A stretch of DNA of 64,000 bases from the NCBI GenBank assembly GCA_001630475.1, contig KV419414.1, forward strand, positions 435,664-499,663, in the 5' to 3' direction. Shown here piece by piece: positions 22,174-34,639 of this stretch. How positions within the stretch are numbered: position 1 is the first letter of the stretch; each line of letters starts with the position of its first letter. The translations under genes were made by a program, and so were the position numbers. This DNA comes from Sistotremastrum niveocremeum HHB9708 (lineage: Eukaryota > Basidiomycota > Agaricomycetes > Sistotremastrales > Sistotremastraceae). The notes under the pieces are model-generated. The model ran no database searches. It was not told where the DNA came from and saw only the letters and a program-made list of their open reading frames with translations.

Positions 22174-25100
22174 ATGCCAATGGCTTCCACAGCCACAATA
22201 CCAGAGCCCATGCAGGGAACGGAAGAGCCTATAGAGTCTGGGAACACTGTGGCAGAGCCTTCGCTCAAGACGCGGAAAAAAGCACGCAAGGGGAAGGACA
22301 GGGAGGAGCTACTACAGCCACCTACGACGTCGGCGACCGTAGAGGAGGCAGACGAGTATGAGGATGATGTGCCTCAATGGAGCTGGAAATCATTGACTGA
22401 TGCTGCTGCAAGCAAGCATCCTGCCACTTTTACGAAAGACGGACGGTGCGTACCATAGCAGGAATTAGCTTGAGTAACACTGACGTTCTGTTCAGCTATT
22501 TTTTCTTACCCGTATCATCTACGGTTAAGGTCTACTCTACGGCGACGGGCAAAGTCGTCTCTACCCTATCCGGATCGTCTTCGTCTTCGTCCAGTTCAAC
22601 TTCTACGAGCCATCCGCACACCCATATTATTACATCTGCAATCATCAATCCTCACAATGCATTCCAGTTGATCACGGCTTCTTTGGACGGATTCATCAAA
22701 GTGTGGGATTACTCGGAAGGTGTTCTTCTGCGTACCTTGAAGATAGGGAAACCCATTACGCGCCTTTGCGCACACCAGGCAATCAAGGATTTCGTTTTCG
22801 TTGCTGTCAATGATCAGAAAAGAAGTGAGTATCTACCTTTCTACGTCCCATCCTTTTCTGATTGCTTCTAGCCAAGTATAGTGAACGGGTCTCTTCGGTT
22901 CTCCGAGTATCCCTCAAGCCAACGTCCAAGACGAAGCAATCCCAGATCCAGACACCCGCCGATGTTGTGAAAGTCGGCAAGACACGAGCGGTCACTGGTC
23001 TCGCCCTTTCATCATCCGGTGCATGGCTCGTTGCCATCGGCGGTCCAAGAGTATACGTGTGCTCCGTATCTTCCTTGGACAAAGGCTTCGTGAAGTTCTA
23101 TTCGCCCAAAAATTTGACTTGCCTTGCCATGAACCCAGTCGAGGAATCCTTCTCAACTGGCGACGAGGAGGGACAGATCCGTGTGTGGCATTGTTTCGAC
23201 GATCTCGACCGGAGACCTATTACCCTGGAGAACAAGGATGTAGAAAGAAGGACTCACACCACTGCGATGCATTGGCACGCTCATGCCGTCGCTTCTCTCG
23301 CTTATGCACCGAATGGTGCCTACCTGTTAAGTGCGGGTGAGGAAGGTGTACTCGTGGCATGGCAGCTTCACAGCGGAAAAAAGGAATTTGTGCCGAGAGT
23401 TGGAGCCCCCATCAATACTGTTGCGATTCTGGAAGGAACTCCAGAACAAGGAATGGAATACGTTCTTGGCTTGGCGGATGGGACTCTGGTGTTCGTGACT
23501 GCGGCAAATCTGAAAGTGTCGCGGTTCATTTCGCGCGTAAAAATAGGTGTGTGTTCCTTCTGCTGCGTCTGTCTCATATTGTACTGACTCTTTCATTAGA
23601 TTCTCAGACCGACTTCCGTCACCATTTGGTCCCTTTGGCCGTCCATTTGCAGTCCTCTACTATCTTGTTGCCATCCTCTCACCCGTCATCTCTCCAAATA
23701 TACTCCCCCGGAACGGATACCCTCTTATCCGAACTAGAAGTTTCGCCTTCAAATCGCGTGTCAAGACGCGACGAAAAGCCAATTGACGTTGCCCGCGTCG
23801 AGTTCGCCTCAATCAGTGATTCTGGAGATTGGCTTGCCACCGTCGATTTACGGACCGGTGATGATGAGTTCGTGTCCGAAGTGTATCTCAAGTTATGGAG
23901 GTGGAAAGACGGAGAATGGTCTTTGAACACCCGCATAGATCACCCTCACGGGACCAAGAAAGTGACGGCTATAGAATTCCGGCCTTCTGTCAAGGACGCC
24001 GCTGACGCTCTGTTGGTGACCGCTGGAGAAGATGGATTCGTGAAGACGTGGAAGGTCGCCGCTGCCGCGTTATCACGAAGGAAAAAGAGAGAAGGCAGCG
24101 AAGAAGCCGAACGTAAGCGATCATAGCGTCTCTCGAGTCTCTGTCTAACTTTCATCCCAGTTTACTGGGTCAACCGTTCTTCCCACGAATATCGCTCTCA
24201 AATCCCTTCCCTCATCTCATGGGCACCTGATGGCTCTCTGTTCGCCGTGGCTCATTCATCGTCTCCAATGATCACTATCTTGAATCCTTCTGACCACGCT
24301 CTGCGCGAGACCGTCGGATGTCCGGAAATAAGGACGGGAGCTACGCACATGAGCTTTGTTGGTCGCACTGGACGATTTCTGGCAATATCTGGCAAGAAGG
24401 ATGTCGTTCTATGGGATCTTCTCTCTGGATCTGGTACGTCATTCTTTTAATCTTTATGGCGCACTCCTGAGCCCCATTCGTAGTCCATTGGCATTATTCT
24501 TCTCCTTCGTATATCTCCCATCTCGTTGTTCACCCAGTGCACAACAGCATCGCTGTCCTGCAAGCTCGTCCTCGTACTGTTCCTACCAGCCAGATCAGAA
24601 AGCCACCTAGCACCCAGGTTTCTGTGTTCTCGACTGCTTCTCCCATCCCCACTCGGGTGTATCGTGTCCCTTTCTATATTCGCTCTGTTATTTGGGATAC
24701 TATCGCTCCCGTTGCGGTGGCACAAGCGTCTCCGTCATCGCCAGATCATTCCGAGAGAGCAGCTCATTATAGCTTGATCGGAATCACAGATAAATGGAGC
24801 GTCAACCTCTTCGGTGATGAGGTTCAAGTTGCACCTGCCCGAACGGAAGGAGAAGCAGCATCACAGCTTGCCTCAGCGAATAACGTCGCGCAGACTGGGC
24901 GCCGAACCCTCTTCCAAGATATTTTCGGCAAATCTGCATTTGTTGACGTATCTCAACCTCCTGCTTTACCAGCTGGGCCTACAGACGCTACTGTGCCCTC
25001 GAACAAGATACGAGGCGTTTTGGGAGACATATTCAACGTCCCGGCTTATCTATGCCCTCCCATGGAGACGATCTTCGGCGTTGCAATGGAGGAATTCCTA

Positions 25101-25571
25101 CGAAAACCTCCGGAAGAAGAAGACGTTCATGAAGATCAAGAACCAGGCGATGGTGATGTAGAGATGCAGGGTGTTGATGAGGCTGATGCCGATGCCGGTA
25201 TGAAACCGCCCGATCAAGCAAGGCGGACGGTTGAGCAGTGGGAGTTGGATACAATGACGGCTTTATTCTCGAAGACGGTTGTGCAAGGTGAACCTCGTAC
25301 GCTGCTGTGGTGTCTTCGGGTTGCTCACTCTCTTTCAGCGCCAGAGCGTCATACCAATGGCAAGGCGCATCATCCAGAAGCGGCCCATCCTGTGAACGGT
25401 ACAAATGGCACGATAAATGGAAAGTCCAAATCTGCAACGAACGGCAAGATATCCCCGTCCAAACCGTCACCGATCCCTACAGTCATCAAAGCGGTTCCTT
25501 CTGTACCGAATTCGCCTTCAAATATCGCCAGTCCTCGGACCGGTTCAAAACGAAAGCAGTCATCCACTTAG
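22174..25571 (+). CDS. NAN1: WD40 protein WDR75/Nan1 (Utp17), pre-rRNA transcription and processing
   Basis: t-UTP/UtpA component of the small-subunit processome; acts in the nucleolus in rDNA transcription and early 18S rRNA processing. Exons 22174-22445, 22496-22824, 22872-23546, 23600-24112, 24161-24433 and 24484-25571 encode 1049 aa, with all phases consistent. A lysine-rich N-terminus precedes WD repeats such as LITASLDGFIKVWDYSEG, EEGQIRVWHCFDD, LLVTAGEDGFVKTWKVA and ISGKKDVVLWDL. A second propeller part lies around VHWHYSSPSYISHLVVHP. The acidic, low-complexity tail ends in GSKRKQSST. The protein is longer than the human (~830) and yeast (~900) members, mostly through the tail. The start is the first ATG of the in-frame N-terminus; the ATG at 22180 is equally possible. 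Confidence 0.9.
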
Positions 25572-25955
25572 TTTTCTGACCAATCTTCTTCTGTTGTCGT
25601 ACTCGCGCATTTTCGGTTGCATCGTGCATTGGATTGCTTTTTCTCAATTCACATATTTACATAGCATTGACTCATAATTCTATTCATCCCTGTCTCCTTG
25701 TCGCACATTATTTTTGTCTATAATTGCATTCCCTCTGAGTTACGAATCTTTCGCCCTCGATCAATCTCTGCGTCCTGTTCTACATCAACTGATGAAATGC
25801 CAGTGCAGAGGATGACTTGCGTCGAAGTCGACTCGAACGTCAACGTCGGGATTGTGGCGGGATTTTCATGCGAGTGGTGTCGGGGTCGTCGGGGTTCTCC
25901 GGCAAACTGATCGTTTATAGCCGGACTCGACGTTTCCTGGCAGTTGAGTTCAACG
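25572..25955. other. Spacer between NAN1 and the lyase gene
   Basis: T-rich after the NAN1 stop, then GC-rich before the lyase ATG. No ORF of interest. Confidence 0.5.
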
Positions 25956-28197
25956 ATGCCTAGCATGTTGAGGACGACCACTCATCTCGCCCGCCGGTTT
26001 ACATCGACATCATCAGTGATTGGGTCAATCCAGGAACTACCTCTCCAGCCGCCGTCGCCCTCAGTAGAGACGGCGCAATTTCAAGAACGTGTAAACCAGG
26101 TTCAAGCTTTCTTCGATCTCCCCAGGTTTGCCTCAGTCAAACGACCGTATACTGCGGCGTCGGTTGTTGCGAAACAGGGATCCCATAGCCCGCTACCCTT
26201 ACCCTCTGCCTTAACCGCCACCAAACTATATGCTCAACTGGAAGATGCATCGAAAGAGGGGAAGCCTTTGCACACGATGGGTGCTATTGATCCCGTTCAG
26301 ATGACCCAAATGGCGAAATATCAGGAGGTCCTATATGTTAGTGGATGGGCATGTTCGAGCGTTTTGACGACGGGAAATAACGAGGTCGGCCCCGACTTCG
26401 GGTGAGTGTCGAACTCTCTTTGTGAAACTAGTTCTGTTCTTACGTGTCGACAAGAGATTATCCTTATACAACTGTGCCGAATCAAGTTCATAGACTGTTC
26501 AGAGCCCAGCAGCTACATGATCGCAAGCATTACGACCAACGTATGTCAGCGTCCCCCGAAGAGCGAGAGAAGATGGAGTATATAGACTACCTCCGGCCAA
26601 TCGTTGCAGACGCGGATACAGGGTTAGAGATATCCCATTACCGTCTTAATCATTTGATTCACTTCTCCTAGGCATGGTGGACTTTCCGCCGTCATGAAGC
26701 TTGTCAAGTTGTTCGCGGAATCTGTTCGCCCAAACCTTCTCCCTGCTGACGTTTGAATTAAACTCCGGCTATGTTAGGGTGCTGCGGGCATTCATATGGA
26801 GGATCAACTACACGGTGGCAAGAAGGTATGCATTTTTGTGATCTTGACGGCATTCACTTGACATGCTGTAGTGTGGTCATTTAGCGGGCAAAGTCCTTGT
26901 TCCGACTTCAACACATATTTCCCGCCTCATTGCTTCCCGTTATCAACTTGACCTTCTCCTTTCCCCTCTTCTCCTCATCGCACGAACAGACGCAGAATCT
27001 GCCAACCTGATCTCATCAACCATCGACACAGCCGATCATCGTCACATCCTCGGCACCACTACGCCAGGGGACGGCCGAGGACTTGCTGAGATATTAGATG
27101 CAGTCGAACGATCTGGTGGAAGTGGAGCGGACGTCGATAAAGCTGAGAAGAACTGGCTCGCGGAGAACAAACTGGTCACATTCGATGAAGGTGAGACTCT
27201 CAATGATGGTTCAGCATACCATTGTCGCTCATGGAAACTCTGCCAGCTGTGGCTAATGCTATTGAGAAATCTGGCATGTCGAATAAGAGCGCTGCTCTGG
27301 AACTATACCTCAAAGAGGCTGCCCAGCGGTCGAACAATGATTCACGCGAGGCTGCGATTGGCATACTCGGACAACCTGTATTCTGGGATTGGGATCGTAA
27401 GTCACCCACCTATATCTATTTCCCAGCGACTAACATTTACCGTGCCTCAGTTCCTCGGACCCGGGAAGGCTACTATCACTATTCTGGTGGTCTACCCGGT
27501 GCTACAGCTCGTGCATTAGCATATGCTCCTTATGCAGACCTCCTGTGGCTTGAAACGAAAGAACCCAATCTTGAGGTAGCGCGCAAATTTGCTCGAGATA
27601 TCCGAGCACAATACCCCGGAAAATGGCTGGTTTACAACTTGAGTCCCAGTTTCAACTGGGCTGGCCATGGCTTTACTGGTGCGTTCTAACATGTAGAGAA
27701 TCATTGGATGTTGAGATATATCTCCAGATGATGATCTGAAGAACTTTGTCTGGGAGCTAGCGAAGGAGGGGTAAAAATTCCGCATCATGGATGGGCGCTA
27801 CTTGCTGACGTCATGCTTTCCAGCTTCGTCTTCCAACTGATTTCTCTGGCTGGCTTGCATAGCACCGCTCGCGTCACTGTGGAACTGGCCAAGCGATTCA
27901 AGACAGAAGGCATGTACGCTTACGTTGATCTCATTCAGCGAAAGGAGAAAGAGCTTGGATGTGATGTATTGACACATCAGAAATGGTATGATTATCGCTT
28001 TGTTGTGCTCGGATAGACTGATTGAACGATTGTGGAATAGGAGTGGTGCTAACTATATTGATGGAATCTTGTCAAGTGCGTATACGAACGTACACGTTCT
28101 ATCCTGTGCTGATGTCTTGCGTGTTATTCTAGCGGTCTCTTCTGGATCATCTAGCACTTCATCGATCGGCACTGGGTCCACGGAACATTCGTTCTGA
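25956..28197 (+). CDS. Mitochondrial 2-methylisocitrate / isocitrate lyase
   Basis: ICL superfamily; cleaves 2-methylisocitrate to pyruvate and succinate (propionate detoxification) or isocitrate to glyoxylate and succinate. Eleven exons (25956-26401, 26455-26622, 26672-26723, 26778-26825, 26872-27190, 27247-27396, 27451-27678, 27728-27770, 27824-27985, 28041-28075, 28133-28197) give 571 aa. The N-terminus [17 protein letters not shown] is a typical mitochondrial presequence, which favours the methylcitrate-cycle role; the sequence alone does not fix substrate. Visible landmarks are [20 protein letters not shown], the Mg-binding region VADADTGHGG, the KKCGH active-site signature (split by an intron after KK), [14 protein letters not shown], the [16 protein letters not shown] helix, [10 protein letters not shown] and the C-terminal lid region. 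The protein lacks a peroxisomal C-terminal signal. Confidence 0.93.
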
Positions 28198-28341
28198 GAA
28201 TGATGTTTCTCCAACACAACGATGAATTCTCTGTACAATGATAAAAATAATTGAAAGGATATACAAGGCTATACATGACACAAGGTCTGGAACCGCGGCG
28301 CGAATACCTCCACATTCATTGCATGTTTCACCAGATCGATG

Positions 28342-29365
28342 TTATGAATCGGAGCAAACCGGCCACTGTACAATAGGGATCCCCTTCGCTTGCAACTGAG
28401 AAGTGGTCTTCTTTTCCCAAACCCACTTATCATCTTCCTTATTCATAATTCCTGACACCCACATCGAGTTCTTTGGAACACTTCGATACACAACTCCATA
28501 TAACAAAGGGGCCTTCAGATCTTCCATCCATCGCTCGTGACTCACGACCTTTGGACTAAGGTCGTTCTTGTAGACATAATGCGCTGTTAGCCAGATGAAT
28601 TCGTGATCGAATCCAACTGAAAACAATCCGATGAGAGTGAGGTCCTCGAGAGGGATGATCATAGCAATGACTCACACACGCAGGGAACAAGAGCCACAAA
28701 CTTCGGATCCTTGATCCATTTCTTCTCCTCATTCTCCAACAAAGGATGGAATGCCTGTAATGCATGTGCGACCGCCTTCTCTGCTGGTGAATTTTCCTTG
28801 AAATAGGCTTTGTCCAGAATGAAAGCAGAGGACGGATTCCCGTCACTCTCTACTCGATAAGACAACTCGAAGAAGACGTGGTGGGTCTTCCAATGGAAAG
28901 GTTGGTCTGAGACATGTAATGCCGAAGCCAACGCTTTCACGATACTGTATCGGTGGAGCGTGTTCCAATCCTCGAGGATAAGTCGACGCTCTTGGATAGG
29001 TGGCTTGCCACACGTATGAAACGAGCTGTGGTGGTTGAGCGTCTCCAATGCCTTGTTGCTCCGTTGCTGCTGCTTGCAAAATGCCTTGTGAAGCGGCCAA
29101 AATGCCACTTGATGTTCTTTATTCTAGAAGATATGGAGATCAACGGACGGCTCGCGTGGATTTGGACGAGAAGGCTTACACAGAACCTCGCACTCTTGCA
29201 TCCGTTGCATAGGAAGAGAGGTGGATCTCCAGGTTTTCTATTGGCTTGGCAAAATGCACATCCTTCTGGAGTATTTTTGCTGATCATTATCTTCGCGCCG
29301 GGACCTGTGGCGGCGGTGTTGACTTTGAAAACGGTCCTCTGTGAGGAGGCTCTGAATTCGGGCAT
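28342..29365 (-). CDS. MYND-type zinc-finger protein, copy 1
   Basis: Three exons, 29365-29180, 29123-28676 and 28616-28342, give 302 aa. The finger is split by intron 1: exon 1 holds CAFC and CNGCKSARFC, exon 2 opens NKEHQVAFWPLHKAFC. Spacing matches MYND (C2-C2-C2-HC), but the sixth ligand, normally Cys, is His (NKEH). After the finger come ERRLILEDWNTLHRYSI, a block FELSYRVESDGNPSSAF and a C-terminal part with DHEFIWLTAHYVY and GVVYRSVP. MYND fingers usually bind proline-rich peptides; the rest of the protein has no recognised domain. The ORF ends 145 nt from the convergent lyase gene. Confidence 0.82.
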
Positions 29366-29887
29366 GATATAGAAGAAAGGTTGAGGAAACGCGAAGTTCT
29401 GAAGGTGGCAAGAAAGTGGAATGCAAGTGGCAAGTTTGGTCACGGTCCGTGACATGTCTCACATTTATTGACTTCATGCGCATAGAAACCCCGCTTGGTA
29501 CCCCGCAGTGGCCTAGCCATCGCATGTCCGATCGCGAGTCACAGCTCCTCCCTAGTCTTATTCGTGCTTGGGCCTGCGCGCTCCCGAGGCCGCTATTTAT
29601 GATATTCACTAAACAAACATTCGTACGCGAGCTAGATATTAGGAACCCCAACAGTGTTTCTCGATCTTGATTCTTGAAGACTGGTGTCGAGGCTTGATCT
29701 TCTGTGCTCCTCGACATAAAATTTGAACCGCTGCGCTAGCGTGATCGTCTCGGGCGGGCTGTGTGAGTCGGGGCTGGCTCTGGTGCAAATCTTCGTCTAA
29801 ACTCAAGACAAACTGTGCAGCCTCTCCTTGAGTAGTTCAGAACAGCCTGACTGCACCCGGCAATCTGGACGCCTTTCCGATAATCAG

Positions 29888-30921
29888 TCATCGGACAATG
29901 GCGCTGACATTGATGCCTTTCGCTTTCAAACTCTCCAAACTCTTCTCCTCCCAAACCCATTTGTTATCCTTCTTCTCGACAAACCCGGGGAGCCATACCG
30001 GACCATCCAGCGTACGACTCCGGACGCGATAGACCAGCCCGTGCATGACCAAAAATTTGAGCTCTTGAACCCAGTCATCGTGGTTTTGCGAAAGGTTAAG
30101 GTCACGCTTATAGCAGGGCTGACCAGTGATCCATCCATATTCGCGATCGAAGTGAACTATTACAAGAGTCAATGACACGGCTACAGCGATACGCTGAACG
30201 AATACGATCACTCACACAGGCAAGGGACAATTCCAATGTAATTCGAGTCCTTGGCATCACGTGAACGTCGCGAGGGGTTATCCAAGAGTTCAGAGATAGA
30301 ATCGAAGCCAGCCCGACTATTGGTGCCCACTGGTGGATTCTCGTTGATATAGGCGTCATCGAGTTCAAAGGCAGATGATGGATTCCCATCGCTGTCTTTC
30401 CGGTATGACAGGACAAACAGAACATGCTGATTCTTCCAATCGAATGGTTTCTCGGCGGTATGCAATGCCGAGGCACAAGCTTTGATAAGACTAAGCCGAT
30501 GCAGCTCGACCCAGTCCTCCACTATGAGTTTACGCTCCTGAACTGACGGGAAGCCGCTTTTAGTAAGTGAGCTTGTCGCATTGATCCTTGCTATAGCCTC
30601 TTGGTTCTTTATCTGCTGTTTGCAATATGATTTGTGCTCCGGCCAAAAAGCGACTTGATGTTCCTTATTCTGCCAGTGGTGAACGATCATCAGATCCTTA
30701 TAATATATATGTTTTAAAATAAAATGACTGACACAGAATCTGACACTTCTGCATCCGAGACACAAAGGTAGAGGCGGCTGTCCCTCTTTTCGAGGAGCTA
30801 GACAGTATGCACATCCTTCTGGTGTATTCTTGCTATACACCAATCCCGGCTTTGATCCCGATTTCGTCGCACTATTGATTTTAAAGATGGTCTTCTCTCC
30901 CGGACGACTGAGATCTGGCAT
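29888..30921 (-). CDS. MYND-type zinc-finger protein, copy 2
   Basis: Exons 30921-30733, 30669-30216 and 30156-29888 give 303 aa, with exactly the same intron positions and phases as copy 1. Intron 1 is 63 nt and in frame (GTCAGT...GGCAG), so read-through would insert 21 residues inside the finger. The finger is CAYC, CLGCRSVRFC, then NKEHQVAFWPEHKSYC, with the same His at the sixth ligand. The FVLSYRKDSDGNPSSAF block and the last-exon HFDREYGWI and GLVYRVRSR blocks align with copy 1. Copies 1 and 2 are the closest pair. Confidence 0.82.
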
Positions 30922-31524
30922 GACTCGTAAGATAAGGTGTAGAGTCAGGAAATTGATGATCGTGTGGACGAGTCGTAGGAGAGATACAAAGGCTCTCGAC
31001 AGCGTTAGCGCGCGTCATCAACGTGTTGTTCGGCGTTGACTTCTAATCGCCGAAATACTTCTGCTTTCCCAAAATGTTGAAGCCTTTGGCCTTTTCTCCA
31101 AGAGTCGATTTTCCAAGTCTTCTGTGCTTTTGCATGGAAATAAAATGTGCTTTATCGAATCCAATACAAGGAAAAAAGGGAGAAAAAAGCCATCCCGGGC
31201 CGAGATCGTGTGTCACTGCCAGTGAATGAATTCATTGGCACGATCTGCGGCACACTGGATTCGGATTCACGCTGGGGTTTCAACATAGGATATGTGGTGC
31301 TTGGAGCCTTATAATTGAGGGGGAGAGCTACTTTGACTATACTGTAAATTTGTGCCCAGCATTGGTCTAGTGAAAGTTCAAACAGGGAATATCACATTTT
31401 TTACGTTCTGTACATTCTACTAAACCGTTGCAGCATCTATATCAGCAAAAACATCCATAACGAATCAAAAGTCTCGGATGAATAGGGCGAAAGCCTTCAT
31501 ACCAAGTTTCCTCCAAATATCCTG
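30922..31524. other. Spacer between MYND copies 2 and 3
   Basis: No ORF or RNA feature seen. AT-rich. Confidence 0.5.
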
Positions 31525-32549
31525 TCAAGAGCTCCCGAGCAAGTCGACTCGGCGTAAAACAATTCCTATCGCAAGAAACTCCTCGACAGTTTTCCTCTCC
31601 CACTGCCATTTCTTGTCCTTCTTCGAGACTAAACCAACAGCCCACTCGCTGGCAGCCTGCGGATCGTTTCCTCTTACAAGTCTGTATACGAGACCATGCC
31701 TTACTGCGAATTGCAAGCGTTTCAGCCAACCATTATGAGCGAGGCTTGTGAGCACGTCCGTTTGGTAGACGTAGTGGGCAACGAGCCAACAGAATTCTCC
31801 ATCAATATGGACTATCGGTATATATCAGCGACTTAGGTTGCTGTAATAAACGTTCAAAGACCAACGACTTACACAAGCAAGGTATTACCGCCAGAGGGGG
31901 GATGCCACTCCATCTTTTCTCTTCCTCCTTCAATATAGAGTGAAGAGCTTCGAATCCCAAAGCGTTGGGTGTCCCCGATCGAGGCGTCTGTTTGATACAG
32001 ACTGAATTGATCTCAAAAGCACTAGATGGATTTCTTCGACTCTTCGGGCGATATGACAACTCGAATAGAAAGTAGTGAGTTGTCCAATCGATCGGTCCTC
32101 GGAGAGTTTGTAAGGCCGAAGCTAAGGCTTGTCGAATGCTGTATCGATGAAGGGTGTTCCAGTCTTCCAGGATAAGTCGACGCTCTCGGGCGTTTGGGAT
32201 TTGACGCTGATAGGGCATCGTTTCGAGGTGTTCTAAGAATCTATTCCCTCGTTGGACTTGTAAACAGAGTATTTCGTGAGTCGGCCAAAGGGCTTCCATG
32301 TGCTCGTCATTCTGAATATTTTCAGAGTGAGGTCCGAGACGATGAAGTAGACAGTCATAGACGTACGCAGACGTATGTGCTCCTGCAATCGAAACACATG
32401 ACAAGGTGGGGCATTTCAGGTATCTCGGTGGCGTGGCAGTAGGCACATTCTCTGGGGGAATTCTTGCTACACAAGCTGCCTGTGGACTTCATGAAATCGC
32501 TATTCTTGATGAAGACGGTCTTCTCGTCAGGATTGTTCGACAGGGACAT
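31525..32549 (-). CDS. MYND-type zinc-finger protein, copy 3
   Basis: Exons 32549-32367, 32311-31873 and 31811-31525 give 302 aa, the same structure as the two neighbours. The finger is CAYC, CFDCRSTYVC, then NDEHMEALWPTHEILC, again with His in place of the sixth Cys. Downstream are ERRLILEDWNTLHRYSI (identical to copy 1), FELSYRPKSRRNPSSAF and DGEFCWLVAHYVY. This is the most diverged copy in exon 1 and in the loop after the finger. A TATATAT string lies about 190 nt upstream on the minus strand. Confidence 0.8.
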
Positions 32550-33244
32550 CGTCGCAAGGATAAACGCAATTCTGGCAAGGCTGAAAGTGATTTTTTTGTG
32601 AGCAGGGTGAGGGTGATGAATTCAAGATGACTGGAAACGTACTGGGGATGGTAACAGTGGGAAGGAAGGCCCAGTGCAGACAGCGCAGATCGTCGGACTG
32701 CAGGTGAAGGTTGTAGAAGAGCCCCAACCTTCATCCTCCGATATATATGTAGACTGCATTGATGCCACAAGGTTGACAAAACTGACAAAAGCGAGAGCAA
32801 GTGGCATTGCGGGGTATTCGAACAAGTAAGCAGCACAATGGCCAGTGGCTCGGTTTGTAAGCGTTCACTGTCGTCAACTAATAAAATCTCAGACAGTTAT
32901 CATTGACGACCGTCGCAGGACATACCTTCTTATCAATGGACCGGAGTGGCTCATTGAGTCTACAAAATGAAGATCTCCCGGTGAGAACTGTTCAATATGT
33001 AGAACATTGAACCTACAATGACTGCCTGAGTAGTAGTTTATGCGAAGGCTCCCGAACATCCAGAGCTTTATTCTCATGGTCGCCGGAGCGAACAGAAAAG
33101 ATCGACAGTGTTCTTTGCGGTGATAGAGTTTTGGAGAAGTATCGGGCACTGGAAACCGGAGGCAGTCAAAGAGATCTAGACTAATGACGCCCGTCGCTTC
33201 TTTGATTTTGTCTTCAGAAACAATCAAAGTCACACCAGTGAATT
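32550..33244. other. No confident gene; one minus-strand ORF
   Basis: Promoter side of MYND copy 3 and a 114-codon minus-strand frame (33233-32889, MTLIVSEDKIKEATG...) with no recognised domain and no clear join to its neighbour. Its first codons also overlap a possible terminal exon of the ORF at 33245-33667. Confidence 0.35.
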
Positions 33245-33667
33245 TCAGGTACGACCATTTGGTGGATCTTTCTCAGAATTTTTGAGATCTCGATGAGAGG
33301 CAGTGGCGCGTCTCCGACTCAGGAACCTCAAACAATCGTAAGCGAGACGGAACCAAATTGACATCAAGATCTCGGCAACCAAGCTTGGGAAACTGGTTGC
33401 GAATCCCAAGACGGAGAAAACGGCCTTCGGCTTTTTCGGGGATCCGGGTAGCACGTTGACCGAGCCAAGCGACAGCCAGCTGGCAACACTTGTGGCAATA
33501 TTGAATAGTGACCGGAAACACAAGAAGCCACGAAGTTTCATTTCAATGTGGCGAAGATAATCAAAAGTCTCCTGTTGGAAACTGACTGCCAATTCTCGAG
33601 TTGTTAGGCGCAAACTTCCCAGATAGGCTTGTACAGTACAGATGGCGAGTCTCCGAACATCAGCCAT
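33245..33667 (-). CDS. Unknown protein with hydrophobic segments
   Basis: A 140-codon frame, MADVRRLAICTVQAYLG..., with a charged stretch (QETFDYLRHIEMKLRG) and a likely membrane segment around AVFSVLGFATSFPSLVAEIL. Its last codons may be replaced by splicing at ...YDCLR (donor GTTCCT, acceptor CTGAG), giving a short end KIHQMVVPEIHW. No family recognised. Neighbouring genes give no hint. Confidence 0.35.
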   Translation of the reverse strand: MADVRRLAICTVQAYLGSLRLTTRELAVSFQQETFDYLRHIEMKLRGFLCFRSLFNIATSVASWLSLGSVNVLPGSPKKPKAVFSVLGFATSFPSLVAEILMSIWFRLAYDCLRFLSRRRATASHRDLKNSEKDPPNGRT

Positions 33668-34639
33668 GCCACGAACAGGATCAGGGAGCAGAAACTGTGG
33701 ACAGCGGTTGTTTTCGAAACCGGGACAAGACAGTCAGGGTATAGCCCCGAGCCCGAGTGCAGGGTATCCGGCTTGCCTACAGGTAGCCGGTGAGACTGCA
33801 TACATGCATCCATAGAGCCATTCAGTTGTTCGCGTCCCTTCGCGAAATCTAACCAGGCTTGGGTACATCAGCACACAGAAGAATGCCCATCAAGAACGTT
33901 CAAAAGAGATTCGCATGCATAGAAAATATAAGCACAGCCATGTTTCCTTGATTGATTACATAGAAGGAAACCGTCATATGTCCTGTCGTAGCGGATAAGG
34001 TGAGGAGGTGTGGGAACGGAATGCAGCCGTTGCTCCTGCATTGTTCTATGACCTTGTCGGCTGATCGGTATTTTCATATTAGGGACAAGACAACAGGCTC
34101 TGGATCAGAGCCTGATTCACAAGGTTCCCTGAGACTCCTAAACAAGTACACGCGGCCTCATGCATTGCGCCGCCAGGTTTATGAGAGAGTGAGAGCAAGC
34201 AGGACGGTCGCTGTCGCGCGTTGGCGGGTTGACATCGGGCAGCGGGCGGCGCGGCAATAAACGTCGGGATCACGGGTTGTGGCTACGGCCGCCTGCCGAG
34301 GCCAAAAATAGCGGAAATGGCGGAGATAACTGTTGCCGGGTACCCGGAGGGGTAATTAACACCGATCGATATCCCGTGCCCGACCCGGTCCATTGAATGA
34401 GCCGATCCGAGAACGGGTTGTCTGGACTGCTAAGCTCCATTTGGAATGTCTCACGTGGGAAATCGACCGAGATATGCCGGTGCTAGGAGCCGGAGAAAGG
34501 CGGCAAAGACCCAGCACTGTCTCGCCTCGCCCGCTCCCTGCAACGACCACGACTTACGAAGGACCACGAGCGTACGAAAATCAACGGGAAATATTCCTGT
34601 TTGCTAGTTTGACTAGTCGCTGCGCTTCTTACCCTCCGC
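33668..34639. other. No gene; upstream region of the Zn2Cys6 gene
   Basis: Short frames only. The last ~400 nt turn GC-rich (CGGGTACCCGG near 34338), as expected for a promoter. Confidence 0.4.

Noticed and set aside
27191-27214. A 24-nt GTGAGA...TTCAG intron in the lyase gene
   Set aside because: Too short and breaks frame; the 56-nt intron ending at 27246 restores the conserved TFDEAV segment.
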